Source: a bacterium (lineage in GTDB: Bacteria > Lernaellota > Lernaellaia > JACKCT01). From it: 46,161 bases of DNA. The notes beneath the pieces are model-generated. The model saw only the letters and a program-made list of their open reading frames with translations. It did no database searches and was not told the DNA's origin. The translations under genes and the position numbers were made by a program. The stretch lies in the NCBI GenBank assembly GCA_019912885.1, contig JAIOHV010000045.1:1-46161 (forward strand), written 5' to 3'. Positions 16,783 to 24,853 of the stretch are shown in pieces; the first letter of the stretch is position 1; each line of letters opens with the position of its first letter.

Positions 16783-17256
16783 GATGCGGTTTTCCTTGCC
16801 GTCGAACATTGCGTGCGATGCGAAACGCGCATCATTCGGATGCGGGCTGTCAGCGTCAAGGCGGCGTACGGGGAATGGTGTTTGCGGAATCCGGGCTGGC
16901 ATCGCAATTCGGCGGTACGCAGCGCGGCAAAGCCGCAACCAAATTAGCCGTGCCCGTGCCCGATGGAATAGTCTGGAAGGCTGAAAGACTGGAAGTCTGG
17001 AAGGTCATCGCAGGAAGGCATCCGCGGATTTCGCGGATACTTTGTCTTTCACGCCGACGACACTCCCAAGACCCTGATCTGCGCAATCGGCGTAATCTGC
17101 GGATAGAAAAAACTTCGCGTGAAAACAAGAAACGAGCGGATAGTCGTACAGGGGGCACGGGGAAGACACGGAGGCCACGGGGCGAAGGAATGCGGACAAC
17201 GACACCGGGTCCGAGGCGCCGCCATGAACCTTCCCGTCTTCCGGCTTTCCGGCTTC
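16783..17256. other. Gene-free 474-bp interval built of short repeats
   Basis: No convincing gene. Around 16971-17006 there are repeats of CTGGAAG/CTGAAAG (CTGGAAGGCTGAAAGACTGG and on). Around 17229-17256 the complementary CTTCCCGTCTTCCGGCTTTC occurs, so imperfect inverted repeats bracket the interval. Inside are GCGGATTTCGCGGATAC, AATCTGCGGATAG and a CACGGGGAAGACACGGAGG run. It separates two minus-strand genes and looks like accumulated repeat sequence rather than a regulatory region. Confidence 0.55.
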
Positions 17257-17514
17257 TTAATGAAATCGTAGCGCGCGGATGAGGTCTTTCTTGTTCATGC
17301 GCGATCGCCCTTCGATGCCGATGCGGCGGGCCTTGTCGTAGAGCTCGTCGCGCGTCAAATCCTCGTATTTCTCCGCGTGCCCGCCACGCTCGCCGGCGAT
17401 GCGCCGGGGCGTGTTCGCGATGCGCGCGGCTTTTTCCATGCTCATGCCTTCGCGGCGAAGTGCGTCGTAACGTTCGGGATCCTTGATCTGTGGTCCATGT
17501 TGTCGGCCCGGCAT
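17257..17514 (-). CDS. Small Rho_N-like (SAP-like helical) protein of the DUF7218 type
   Basis: 85 residues; the ATG at 17514 is preceded by AAGGAG. The N-terminal half (P-Q-I-K-D-P-E-R-Y-D-A-L-R-R-E-G-M-S, then K-A-A-R-I-A-N-T-P) and the C-terminal half (L-T-R-D-E-L-Y-D-K-A-R-R-I-G-I-E-G-R-S-R-M-N-K-K-D-L-I-R-A-L) match a widespread small family in which the second half is a Rho termination factor N-terminal-like helical hairpin. Such hairpins bind nucleic acid. The function is not established; it often occurs with stress or plasmid-type genes. Confidence 0.85.
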   Translation of the reverse strand: MPGRQHGPQIKDPERYDALRREGMSMEKAARIANTPRRIAGERGGHAEKYEDLTRDELYDKARRIGIEGRSRMNKKDLIRALRFH

Positions 17515-17662
17515 GTTGGCTCCTTTTTTTTCTCGAACAAACCGTTTTTCGCCGCGGCCACCGGCGCATGTTGCGCATGGCTCCGCACACGGCGACACGC
17601 TCATTTTCCGATAAATCGCGCCCGAATGACGTGATGTTTCTCGCGCGGATGCTCGTCAGCCG

Positions 17663-17717
17663 TCCATGCCGTCGTTGATGTCCATGATGTCCATGTTGTC
17701 CATGATGTCGATGATGC
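17663..17717. repeat. Tandem ATGTCCATG/ATGATGTCC simple repeat
   Basis: Degenerate units of ATGTCC, ATGATG and TTGTCC follow one another over about 55 bases. A second array of the same style lies at 43349-43384, so this is a dispersed intergenic minisatellite. Confidence 0.6.
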
Positions 17718-17756
17718 CCGACGCGATCAGGCATGGCCGTGCCCTTTTTTCCATGT

Positions 17757-19871
17757 TCATCCCGCGTTCCATACGTAGCCCGTGAGGCGGTCGAACTGGA
17801 CCACGACGCGTTCCCCGTCCCGGAACGCGACGGTTCTCTCGTCGCGCCAGTTCCAGACATCGCTATCGTGCGTGTCGCCGATGGAAATTCCGATCCGATG
17901 GGACCCTTCGGCAAGCGGCAGGTGTTCGATCGCGACGCTGTTACCGTCGCGCCAGAGGCCGCGCGGTTCGAACGACGCCTCGCGCGCGAGCCGGCCGTCG
18001 ACCTCAATACGCAGGCGTACCGCCGCGCGAGCGCGTTCACAGACGCGATCGTGCCGCATGTGCGGCGGCTGTTTGGCCATCTCTTCCTCGGACAGCTCGC
18101 GGCAGGCTTCGCTCACCTCGCCCGGATGCTTGAACGACACGACAAGCCGGGCGCCCCCGGTGGGCGCCGCGAGATAAGGCGCGTCGCTGCCGATCACGAT
18201 GCCGGCGGCCAAAAGGACTCCGGCGGTGATCGCCGCCGCGATCGTCCAAGGCTTGCGTTCGCGGTTTTTCGGAGCGATGCCCGCCCGGAATCGAATCGCC
18301 TCGGCCTTGAGCGCCTCCACCTCGCCGTAGCCGAATTCCACGAGCCGGACACGCCGCGCATCGAGGCGATCGACGCGCAGCGACGGAGCGCGCCGCGCCG
18401 CAAGGCGCAGGCGGGTCCATTTCGAACCTTCCCGATAGCGGCACTGGTGCTCCCGGCAACCGGCGATAAGGACACCTCGCGCGCCCCGTCGAAGGGCGCG
18501 TTCCACCGTCATCATGTGCGTCCATCCGACGCACGGCGCCATCAGGACAACGTAGCCCGGCAGATCCTCGCACCGGCCCGTCGCGGGATCGACGCCAAGC
18601 GACGCGCCGCCGGAATCGGCGCCGACGATCGCAAGAAACGTCTCCTCGCCCGGCGCCGCGGCGCCCAGCCAATCCTCAACGCGCCGCCTTTGTTCGCTCA
18701 GGTTAAACCAGGGCAGGCCGATCGCGTTCGAGTCGCAGGAGCCCGCGCAGATGCCGCACCCCACGCACCGGTCGGCGATCACCACCGCCTGTTCGGGAAC
18801 GTCCTTTCCGTCGGTTCGCGGCGCCAAGCGGATCGCGTTGTAAGGGCAGTCCAGAAAACATTGGCGGCAGGCGTTGCAGCGAGACGTCTCGACTTGCGCG
18901 ATGCGGGCGCGCCGCCGCGCGATCAGCCACGGCAAAGGAAAAAGCGCCGCGGCGCCGGCGGCCAGAACAAACCAAAGCGCGCCGCCTCCCAGGCGATCGG
19001 TCATCGCCAGCGGCGCGAGATACCAGTGATCGATCGTCACCGAACCCGGCTCGACCAGCATGCGCGCCGGTTTCGCGCTCGCGGCCGGATACAGCGCGGA
19101 CATGGCGAGGACCGCGGCGGCCAGCGCGATCGAGAGCGTTCGCCCGGTGAGAAATGCCGGGCGCGAAACGCGGGCGATGTGCAGCCACAGGAAAATCCCC
19201 ATCGTGAGGGGGATCAGCATGTGGAGAAAGAAAACGACGAAAAACAGGAAGGTATTGACGCCCCCGTCGGTCAAGAAACCGCGCGAGAAGGGGTCAGCGA
19301 AGATGGGCAGGACATCGAGCATCCGGGCCGTGCCGAGAGCGATCTGCCGCGCGCGCTCGTCCCAAACCAGCCAGTAACCGAGCCAGCCAACAAACCACAA
19401 CGTGGCGACGAGGAGTAGGCCGGTGATCCACGCAAGCCACCGGGCGCCGGTGAATCGCCGCGACGCGAAAAACTTCAGGGCGTGCAAAAGCGCGAAGGCC
19501 ATGCACACGTCCGAGGTATACCGGTGCAGCGAACGCAGGAGCCCGGCGGTCAGGGGAGACCGTCCCATCGCTTCGACGGAATCCCACGCCGAATGAACGC
19601 TCGGGGAATACCAGAAAAGCAGCACGACGCCGCTTGCGACCGCGGCGAGAAACGACACGCTCGCGATCGCGCCGCTTTGCGTGATGGGGTTGAGCGACGG
19701 CGGAAAGATCGCGCCAAGCGCGCTTTCGACGCGCGTCACGGCGAAGTCGAGCGCGCGCCAAACGCGGTCGAATCGCGTCGGCGGATCGACGGCCATGCCC
19801 GCGCCTTCCGGCGACATCGCCTTGGCCGGCGGGGTGTGGTCGTCCGAGAGCCAGGCGGCGGGTTCGACCAT
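17757..19871 (-). CDS. Fusion protein: di-heme cytochrome b, two [4Fe-4S] ferredoxin sites, FlpD/MvhD-like domain, C-terminal membrane-anchored domain
   Basis: 704 residues. Residues 60-315 form a cytochrome b/b6-type membrane domain with two bis-His heme pairs, H116-x13-H130 and H217-x13-H231. Then come two [4Fe-4S] motifs, C332-x2-C-x2-C-x3-C-P and C369-x2-C372-x2-C375-x3-C379. Residues about 410-530 resemble the MvhD/FlpD family (A-P-C-V-G-W, then G-C472-R-E-H-Q-C477-R-Y), the [2Fe-2S] delta subunit linking hydrogenases or dehydrogenases to heterodisulfide reductase. A membrane span (543-561) and an extracytoplasmic beta-rich domain end the protein. Last gene of the oxidoreductase operon, 3 bases after the SCO gene. 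I infer an electron conduit between the quinone pool and a soluble or FeS partner; direction and partner are unknown. Confidence 0.85.
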   Translation of the reverse strand: MVEPAAWLSDDHTPPAKAMSPEGAGMAVDPPTRFDRVWRALDFAVTRVESALGAIFPPSLNPITQSGAIASVSFLAAVASGVVLLFWYSPSVHSAWDSVEAMGRSPLTAGLLRSLHRYTSDVCMAFALLHALKFFASRRFTGARWLAWITGLLLVATLWFVGWLGYWLVWDERARQIALGTARMLDVLPIFADPFSRGFLTDGGVNTFLFFVVFFLHMLIPLTMGIFLWLHIARVSRPAFLTGRTLSIALAAAVLAMSALYPAASAKPARMLVEPGSVTIDHWYLAPLAMTDRLGGGALWFVLAAGAAALFPLPWLIARRRARIAQVETSRCNACRQCFLDCPYNAIRLAPRTDGKDVPEQAVVIADRCVGCGICAGSCDSNAIGLPWFNLSEQRRRVEDWLGAAAPGEETFLAIVGADSGGASLGVDPATGRCEDLPGYVVLMAPCVGWTHMMTVERALRRGARGVLIAGCREHQCRYREGSKWTRLRLAARRAPSLRVDRLDARRVRLVEFGYGEVEALKAEAIRFRAGIAPKNRERKPWTIAAAITAGVLLAAGIVIGSDAPYLAAPTGGARLVVSFKHPGEVSEACRELSEEEMAKQPPHMRHDRVCERARAAVRLRIEVDGRLAREASFEPRGLWRDGNSVAIEHLPLAEGSHRIGISIGDTHDSDVWNWRDERTVAFRDGERVVVQFDRLTGYVWNAG

Positions 19872-19874
19872 GCG

Positions 19875-20828
19875 TCAGACGCCGAGGCCGGCCGATTCCG
19901 AAAGCAGCAGCCGGAGCGCCGAGATCAGCCAGCGCTCCTGCCGGTCGCCGAGCGACAGGCGATACGCGATCCGGCCCGCGCGGTCGATCAGGATGAACAG
20001 GTTCGCGTGGTCGATGACCCCCGTTTCCGGATTGCGCGTCCGCGCGACGGAAAATCGGTCGAGAAGGTCGTTGACGACGGGGGCGTCGCCGGTCAGCAGG
20101 CGGTAGAGCGGCGCCGAAACCCCCTGTCCCTTCGCCATCTCGGCGAGCACGGCGGAGGTGTCGTGCTCAGGGTCAAGCGTGATGGCGGCGACGGTGAGTC
20201 CCGCGCGTTCGTCCTCGCTCAACGCCCCCACCGCGTTTTTGGTCTGACCCATGATCATCGGGCACGTAAAGCCGCACGAAGCGTACACGGCGGTGACAAG
20301 GACGACCCGCCCGCGCAGATCTTCCAGGCGTACCGCGGCGCCGTCGTGATCCGTGAGCGCGAACGACGGCGGAACAAGCGCCGTGCGCAGTTCCTCGGCG
20401 GGGAAGGGCAGTTCGGTGTCATTCGGGGTTGAGGCAAAGGCCGCGAAGCCCGCGCCGCACGCGGCGACAAGCAAAAGGGCCGCGGCGGCATACGGAATCG
20501 CCGCGGCCGGGCGAGCCGCAATTTCGCGCAACGGCCGGCGCCAAAAGGCATAAATCACCGATCCCAGGATCACCGGCTGGAGCAGGAAGGCGGCGACGTA
20601 GCCCCATTCCATCCGCCCGGTGGCGGGGTCGTACCCAAAACACCAGACGCGGAAATCCTCGGCGAACGCGGAAAATCCCGTGGCGCCTGGCGGCGAAAGG
20701 AGCACCGTGATTTCGATCGCCATATACGCCGCGACCACAACGAGCATGAACACGGGAAAGCGCCAACTCTCGAAGAAGGCATTGAGCGCGCCGGGAGCGC
20801 CGCGGCCGTTCAGGACTTCCGTGGACAC
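19875..20828 (-). CDS. SCO1/SenC copper chaperone with an N-terminal membrane domain
   Basis: 317 residues. The GTG at 20828 is chosen because GGAGAGG lies 6 bases upstream; an in-frame ATG at 20843 has no ribosome site. The thioredoxin-like SCO domain (about 145-310) has the copper-binding C185-G-F-T-C189-P and the distal ligand His274 in D-H-A-N-L-F-I-L-I-D. Family role: insertion of copper into the CuA site of oxidase subunit II, or thiol redox upkeep of that site. Ordinary SCO proteins have one N-terminal span; here about 135 residues with three hydrophobic segments precede the domain, including a F-R-V-W-C-F-G-Y-D-P loop. Its position directly after subunits II and I fits maturation of that complex, as in norSY-senC clusters. 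Confidence 0.9.
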   Translation of the reverse strand: MSTEVLNGRGAPGALNAFFESWRFPVFMLVVVAAYMAIEITVLLSPPGATGFSAFAEDFRVWCFGYDPATGRMEWGYVAAFLLQPVILGSVIYAFWRRPLREIAARPAAAIPYAAAALLLVAACGAGFAAFASTPNDTELPFPAEELRTALVPPSFALTDHDGAAVRLEDLRGRVVLVTAVYASCGFTCPMIMGQTKNAVGALSEDERAGLTVAAITLDPEHDTSAVLAEMAKGQGVSAPLYRLLTGDAPVVNDLLDRFSVARTRNPETGVIDHANLFILIDRAGRIAYRLSLGDRQERWLISALRLLLSESAGLGV

Positions 20829-20858
20829 GATGGACCTCTCCATTGGGGGGGCGTGGCG

Positions 20859-22679
20859 TCAGCGCACGTGCCAGACGTCGGCGAGCGCTTTCCAGTTTGC
20901 GAAGTAATAGACCGCGAAAGACGCGAGGAAGACGAGGACGAAAACGAGCGTTCCGGGCGTCTTGTGGCTCTCATGACCGCCCGCCCGCTCGTCGCGAATC
21001 GCTGCGCCGGTCGCCCGCGCGGCGGCGATTTCCGTCGTGGACTTCGACCAGGGATCCATCGCCTGTCCGACGTTCGAGCGCCCGAGGAAAACCGCGTGCA
21101 CGGTGAGAAGGATGAAGGCCATCAGTCCGAGAAACGCGATGACCGAGCCCACGCCCATCAGTCCGAGCATGACATGCGCGCCCGGGTCGAAGCCCGCGGC
21201 GAACTGCGCGCCCGTGAACTCCACGTCCCAGTGCCGGCGCGGCACGCCGTAGGAACCGGCGAACGACATGCCAAGCGCCATCAGCGTGATTCCGCCGCCG
21301 AACAGGTAGGGTTGAATACGCGCCAGCGACCGGAAGGAATATTCGCGCCGGAAGATCAGCGGCACGACGTAATACGCGAGGCCCATGAAGGCCAGCGTGG
21401 TTCCGCCGACGACGGTCGTGTGGAAGTGGCCCGGAATGCGCAGGGTGTTGTGCGCGAGGATGTTGATCTGCTGCGTACCGAGCGTGACGCCCGTGATGCC
21501 GCCGAGGAATCCGAAGATCACCAGCGAAAGGAAAAACGCCGAAAATCCGGGATTTCCCCACGGCGCGGAGAACACCCAGCCGAACAGCCCGCGGTTGTAT
21601 CCCTTGCCGCGCATCGAAACCTCGACGGACGCGGGCACGGTGAAGCCGTGGATCATCGAGGCCAGGACCGCGAGGTACATCGCGTACGAGGTGTTCCAGA
21701 TCTTCCAGCCCGCGCTGACGCCCGGGTCCACGAGCAGGTGGTGCGCCGACGCGAGGTTGATGAACAGGATGTAAAGGACGAACGCGCCCCGGCAGACCGC
21801 CTGGTTCAAGGGCTTGGCGCCGGTGGTCAGCGTCGCGAGGAAATACCAGCAGGCGACCATCGCGCAGACGTTTACCTGCTGCGACTGATGGCCGAGCCCC
21901 CACCACACGAGACGGTACCAGCCCGGATCGGGCGCGCCCACAAGGCCGATCGACCAGAGGAAGGTCGGGATCATGACGATCGCGCCGTGCAGCAACGTCA
22001 CCACGGCGATGATCGCCGCGGCGATGGCGCCGAACACGACAAGCGGCACCGAGCCTTCGTAGGTGCGATCGCGCCGGGCGATGTACACGGTGGCGAAGAA
22101 GTTGAAAACGCCGATCAGCGTGCCGACCGCCACGAGGATGATGCCGAGGTAGAAAAGCGGATGGGCGATGAGCGGCACGTAAGACGTCATCAGCACGTCC
22201 GCCTTGCCGAGCAGGATCACCGCGTCCACCATCAACGCGCCCGTGAGCATCATGCCGAAGGTGACCCACGCGAGGGCGGTGGAGAAAAGGCGGCTGTTCA
22301 GAAGCACGGTCGAGGCGAAATAGAGGATTGCGACCTCGAAGAACAGGATCCAGAAGATCAGCATGTTCAGGCCGTGCAGGGTCAGGATCCGGTAATACCA
22401 CTCGGCCGGAAGCAGATGGACGCTCGGCCACCGCGTCAGCCCGAGCAGGATCGACGCAATCCCGCCGATCAGAAGAAAGACGACCGCGAAAACGGCCTGG
22501 AGCTTGATGAATTTCTCCGCGACCAGGCAAACCGGCAGCCCGGTCGTATCGCAGGCGCGGACCTGACCGGGGAGGTGATTGCCTCGCGGCGGCCCCGGCC
22601 GTTCCGGACGTATTGGCGTTTCGGGAACATCGAACGATCCCGGCAGGGCGGCATCGAGGCTGATATCGGTGGTGGTCAT
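20859..22679 (-). CDS. Heme-copper oxidase superfamily subunit I lacking the active-site tyrosine (NO-reductase-like)
   Basis: 606 residues, about 12-14 membrane helices. All six metal-ligand histidines are visible: H102 (helix II), H264 (helix VI, CuB), H313-H314 (helix VII, CuB), H418 and H420 (helix X). In oxygen-reducing A and B types helix VI reads G-H-P-x-V-Y, with the cross-linked Tyr at His+4. Here it reads G-H264-Q-S-Q-Q268-V-N, so Tyr is replaced by Gln. Loss of this Tyr is characteristic of nitric oxide reductases derived from oxidases. Partner genes are a CuA subunit II upstream and SCO downstream, the order of the sNOR norSY-senC clusters of ammonia oxidisers. Inferred reaction: 2 NO to N2O at the membrane. 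A divergent terminal oxidase remains the alternative. Confidence 0.85.
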   Translation of the reverse strand: MTTTDISLDAALPGSFDVPETPIRPERPGPPRGNHLPGQVRACDTTGLPVCLVAEKFIKLQAVFAVVFLLIGGIASILLGLTRWPSVHLLPAEWYYRILTLHGLNMLIFWILFFEVAILYFASTVLLNSRLFSTALAWVTFGMMLTGALMVDAVILLGKADVLMTSYVPLIAHPLFYLGIILVAVGTLIGVFNFFATVYIARRDRTYEGSVPLVVFGAIAAAIIAVVTLLHGAIVMIPTFLWSIGLVGAPDPGWYRLVWWGLGHQSQQVNVCAMVACWYFLATLTTGAKPLNQAVCRGAFVLYILFINLASAHHLLVDPGVSAGWKIWNTSYAMYLAVLASMIHGFTVPASVEVSMRGKGYNRGLFGWVFSAPWGNPGFSAFFLSLVIFGFLGGITGVTLGTQQINILAHNTLRIPGHFHTTVVGGTTLAFMGLAYYVVPLIFRREYSFRSLARIQPYLFGGGITLMALGMSFAGSYGVPRRHWDVEFTGAQFAAGFDPGAHVMLGLMGVGSVIAFLGLMAFILLTVHAVFLGRSNVGQAMDPWSKSTTEIAAARATGAAIRDERAGGHESHKTPGTLVFVLVFLASFAVYYFANWKALADVWHVR

Positions 22680-22688
22680 GTCCGTCCC

Positions 22689-23213
22689 CTATTCCACGAT
22701 GATGCGGCCGGTCATCATGTGATGCTGGATGCCGCAGAATTCGTTGCAGACGATGGAGTACACGCCCGTCTTGGTCGGCGTGACCGTCAGGACGTGGTCG
22801 TACCCCGGAAGGATTTGAAAGTTCATGTTGACCGGTTGCAGCGAGAATCCGTGCTGGATGTCCAGCGACGAAACGTGCAGGCGATAGGTCTGGTCTTTTT
22901 TCAGTTTCAGGATCGGCCACCAGCGCCACATCTGCCCCATCAGGTAGGCGTCGCCGCCCGGCGCGGGCTCAACGATCGCCACGCCGTTCTCTTCGCCGAC
23001 CTTGTTGGTTTCGATGAAACGCGCGACGCGGTCATAAAACGCGGCCGGCGTGACGCGATAGGCTTCGCCGGTGCTGTTCTGTTTTCCCTTGAAGTGCCAA
23101 TACGGCATCATCAGGAACATCACCAGGCACCAGGAAAGCGCGAGCCCGACCCACAACCGCTCGCCTCCGGTCGGCGCCTTGAACCATCCCGCGGCGGGAC
23201 TGGAAATACTCAT
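22689..23213 (-). CDS. Heme-copper oxidase/NO reductase subunit II with complete CuA site
   Basis: 174 residues; the ATG at 23213 is preceded by AAGGA. One N-terminal membrane span (about 20-38), then a cupredoxin domain outside the membrane. The binuclear CuA ligands are all present with canonical spacing: His121 (D-I-Q-H), Cys156, Glu158, Cys160, His164 and Met167. It is shorter than typical aa3 subunit II, which has two N-terminal spans, and is closer to ba3-type and NorS-type subunits. It would accept electrons from a cytochrome c or other soluble donor and pass them to subunit I, whose gene starts 9 bases downstream. Confidence 0.9.
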   Translation of the reverse strand: MSISSPAAGWFKAPTGGERLWVGLALSWCLVMFLMMPYWHFKGKQNSTGEAYRVTPAAFYDRVARFIETNKVGEENGVAIVEPAPGGDAYLMGQMWRWWPILKLKKDQTYRLHVSSLDIQHGFSLQPVNMNFQILPGYDHVLTVTPTKTGVYSIVCNEFCGIQHHMMTGRIIVE

Positions 23214-23232
23214 GCCAATAGTCCTTTTTTGG

Positions 23233-23385
23233 TTACGGCAGTTGGGCCGGCGCCATGAGCGCAAGCTCGATCCAGCCCCACGCGGTGTACGAAAGGAACG
23301 GAATCAATAGCCCCAGCGCCAGAAGCAGCCAGGGGTTGTCCATCAGTTTCTGAAAAAGATGCCGGTCGCTATCTTCAAGGGCCAT
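23233..23385 (-). CDS. Small single-span membrane peptide of the oxidoreductase operon
   Basis: 50 residues; the ATG at 23385 has GGGAGG upstream at good spacing. There is one hydrophobic helix (about 17-45, L-L-L-A-L-G-L-L-I-P-F) after a charged N-terminus. Its start overlaps the end of the upstream subunit I-like gene by 43 bases and it precedes subunit II by 19 bases, so it is translated within the operon. Small subunits like this are common in heme-copper oxidases and often assist assembly or stability. I do not recognise a named family. Confidence 0.7.
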   Translation of the reverse strand: MALEDSDRHLFQKLMDNPWLLLALGLLIPFLSYTAWGWIELALMAPAQLP

Positions 23386-24788
23386 GAAATCCTCCCGTGG
23401 TTTCCTGCCGTCGTGCGTTCGCGCGCCGTCCGGTACGCGTGCGCCATGATCCAAAGAAACAAAATGCCGCCGGCCACCGCGAACGCGCCGCCGGTCGCCA
23501 TGATTCCTAGTCCGAGCTTCTCGACCCCGGTCCGGATGTGTTGCTCGGCGCCGTAGGTCTTGCGCGCCAGGCCCTGCATGCCCGCGAGCCCGAATCCGAG
23601 CGCGAAGACCACCTGTCCGAATCCGTAGATCGCCGGTTGCCAGCACGCCGCGCGCCGCACCGACGCGCGGTCGGGCAGGTATCCCCATCGATGAACGAAA
23701 AGATACGACGCGGACATGAACGCCACCGTCACCGCGCCGATCGACGCGTGGTAGTGCGCGGGGATGACGGTATTGGAGCCCTTGATGGCCGCGCCGAACG
23801 CAAAGCCCGCCACGGAAAGCGCGGCGCTCGCCGCGAATCCGGGCAGCCAGGGGGACCGCCACGCGCCGCGAAGGTCAAGGCCGTTGCGACGTTCGCGAAC
23901 GATGGCGCGCACGCACAGCGCGAGGATCGCCATCACCACGGGAAAGATGCCGAACTGCATCAGCCGCGTGAACGCGAACCGGTACGATCCCGTCTGAATT
24001 CCGTGGTACGCCGCATAAGGCGCAAGGACGAGCGGCAGAAGGAACACGGCGTACAACGCCCGCGCAGTGCGCCCGCCGATCGGCTCGCGTCCCAGCGCGG
24101 CGCCAAGAAGCAGGAACCAGCACGCCGTCATCGCAGCGACGTTCGCGAACTGCAAGACGTGCCCGCCGCCCCAGAAAACGATCTCGTACCGCGCGTCCGC
24201 AGGCATTCCGGCCGGCATGGCAAGTGCGGCCGCGGCGAACGTCGCGATCGCCAGCACGAACGCGATCGCCGCCGCGCGGACGCCGTGCGCCGTGGCCCGC
24301 GGAACGCACGTCTCGCGGCAAGACGTGGCGTTTCGGCGAAACAGCGCCGCGAAACCCGGCAGGAGCGACGCGCCAAACAAGGCCAGGCCAAACAGAAACG
24401 CGGGATGGTCAACGACCGGGACGTAGTTCGACAAAACCGGCGGCGCCCATGTGACAAATGGCACGGCCACGATCAGAAAAATGCCGGCGACCGCGGCCGC
24501 CGGCCCGGCATGGGTAAACGTCTTACGCGGCCCGGGTGAAGCCACGACGGACGAAAGGGTGCCGAGGAATGCGTAGAACCACACAACGAACGCCAGATTC
24601 ACGTGGACGACGAGCGAACGCTTGAACAGGTCCGCGTCGGGCAGATACCGATCAAGCGGCGGCGTGCGGCCGATGACGAGCACGATCGAAAACAGGCCCG
24701 CCAGAACGAGGCTGAATACGGAGACCGTCAACCAGCGTCGCGCCATCGTGTTGCCGGTTTCGGCGGTGGGGAAAGTCCGCGGACTCAT
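23343..24788 (-). CDS. Second, degenerate heme-copper oxidase subunit I-like membrane protein
   Basis: 481 residues, polytopic. It keeps a helix II His (H62), a helix VI His (H210 in G-G-G-H-V-L-Q-F-A-N-V) and the helix X pair H345-x-H347, but the helix VII His-His is replaced by Tyr261-His262, so one of three CuB ligands is missing. The His+4 residue is Phe, not Tyr. The helix VI pattern G-H-x-x-Q-x-x-N-V-x-A-M-x-A-C-W is shared with the other subunit I of this operon, marking them as related. First gene of the operon, facing the Rrf2 gene. Possible roles are a second heme-bearing subunit of the same complex or an electron-transfer or NO-binding protein. The start at 24788 has a weak ribosome site; an ATG 14 codons later is possible. 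Confidence 0.8.
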   Translation of the reverse strand: MSPRTFPTAETGNTMARRWLTVSVFSLVLAGLFSIVLVIGRTPPLDRYLPDADLFKRSLVVHVNLAFVVWFYAFLGTLSSVVASPGPRKTFTHAGPAAAVAGIFLIVAVPFVTWAPPVLSNYVPVVDHPAFLFGLALFGASLLPGFAALFRRNATSCRETCVPRATAHGVRAAAIAFVLAIATFAAAALAMPAGMPADARYEIVFWGGGHVLQFANVAAMTACWFLLLGAALGREPIGGRTARALYAVFLLPLVLAPYAAYHGIQTGSYRFAFTRLMQFGIFPVVMAILALCVRAIVRERRNGLDLRGAWRSPWLPGFAASAALSVAGFAFGAAIKGSNTVIPAHYHASIGAVTVAFMSASYLFVHRWGYLPDRASVRRAACWQPAIYGFGQVVFALGFGLAGMQGLARKTYGAEQHIRTGVEKLGLGIMATGGAFAVAGGILFLWIMAHAYRTARERTTAGNHGRISWPLKIATGIFFRN

Positions 24789-24821
24789 GAGCGGCAGGTT
24801 TTACGATACGCCCCGGCGAAG

Positions 24822-24845
24822 TCAATAGACATTTTAGTCTATTGA
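24822..24845. promoter_or_regulatory. Perfect 9-bp-arm palindrome, candidate Rrf2 operator
   Basis: TCAATAGAC-6 bases-GTCTATTGA, a perfect inverted repeat in an AT-rich island 33 bases upstream of the operon's first start codon. Dyads of this form (TAGAC/GTCTA around a short AT spacer) are typical of Rrf2-family operators. The adjacent divergent rrf2-type gene is the obvious regulator. Confidence 0.6.
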
Positions 24846-24853
24846 GTCGAAAA

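Noticed and set aside
17733-19418. 561-codon plus-strand frame opposite the cytochrome b fusion
   Set aside because: No motif and unnatural composition, while the minus strand has heme, FeS and FlpD signatures in one frame.
20859-22679. Ordinary A-type cytochrome c oxidase subunit I
   Set aside because: Helix VI has no tyrosine at His+4 and the flanking sequence differs from G-H-P-E-V-Y. No subunit III or cytochrome c gene is in the operon.
20853-23258. 801-codon plus-strand frame across the heme-copper operon
   Set aside because: Extremely rich in Arg, His, Asp and Glu, and antisense to the unmistakable subunit I and II genes. It is a GC-driven shadow.
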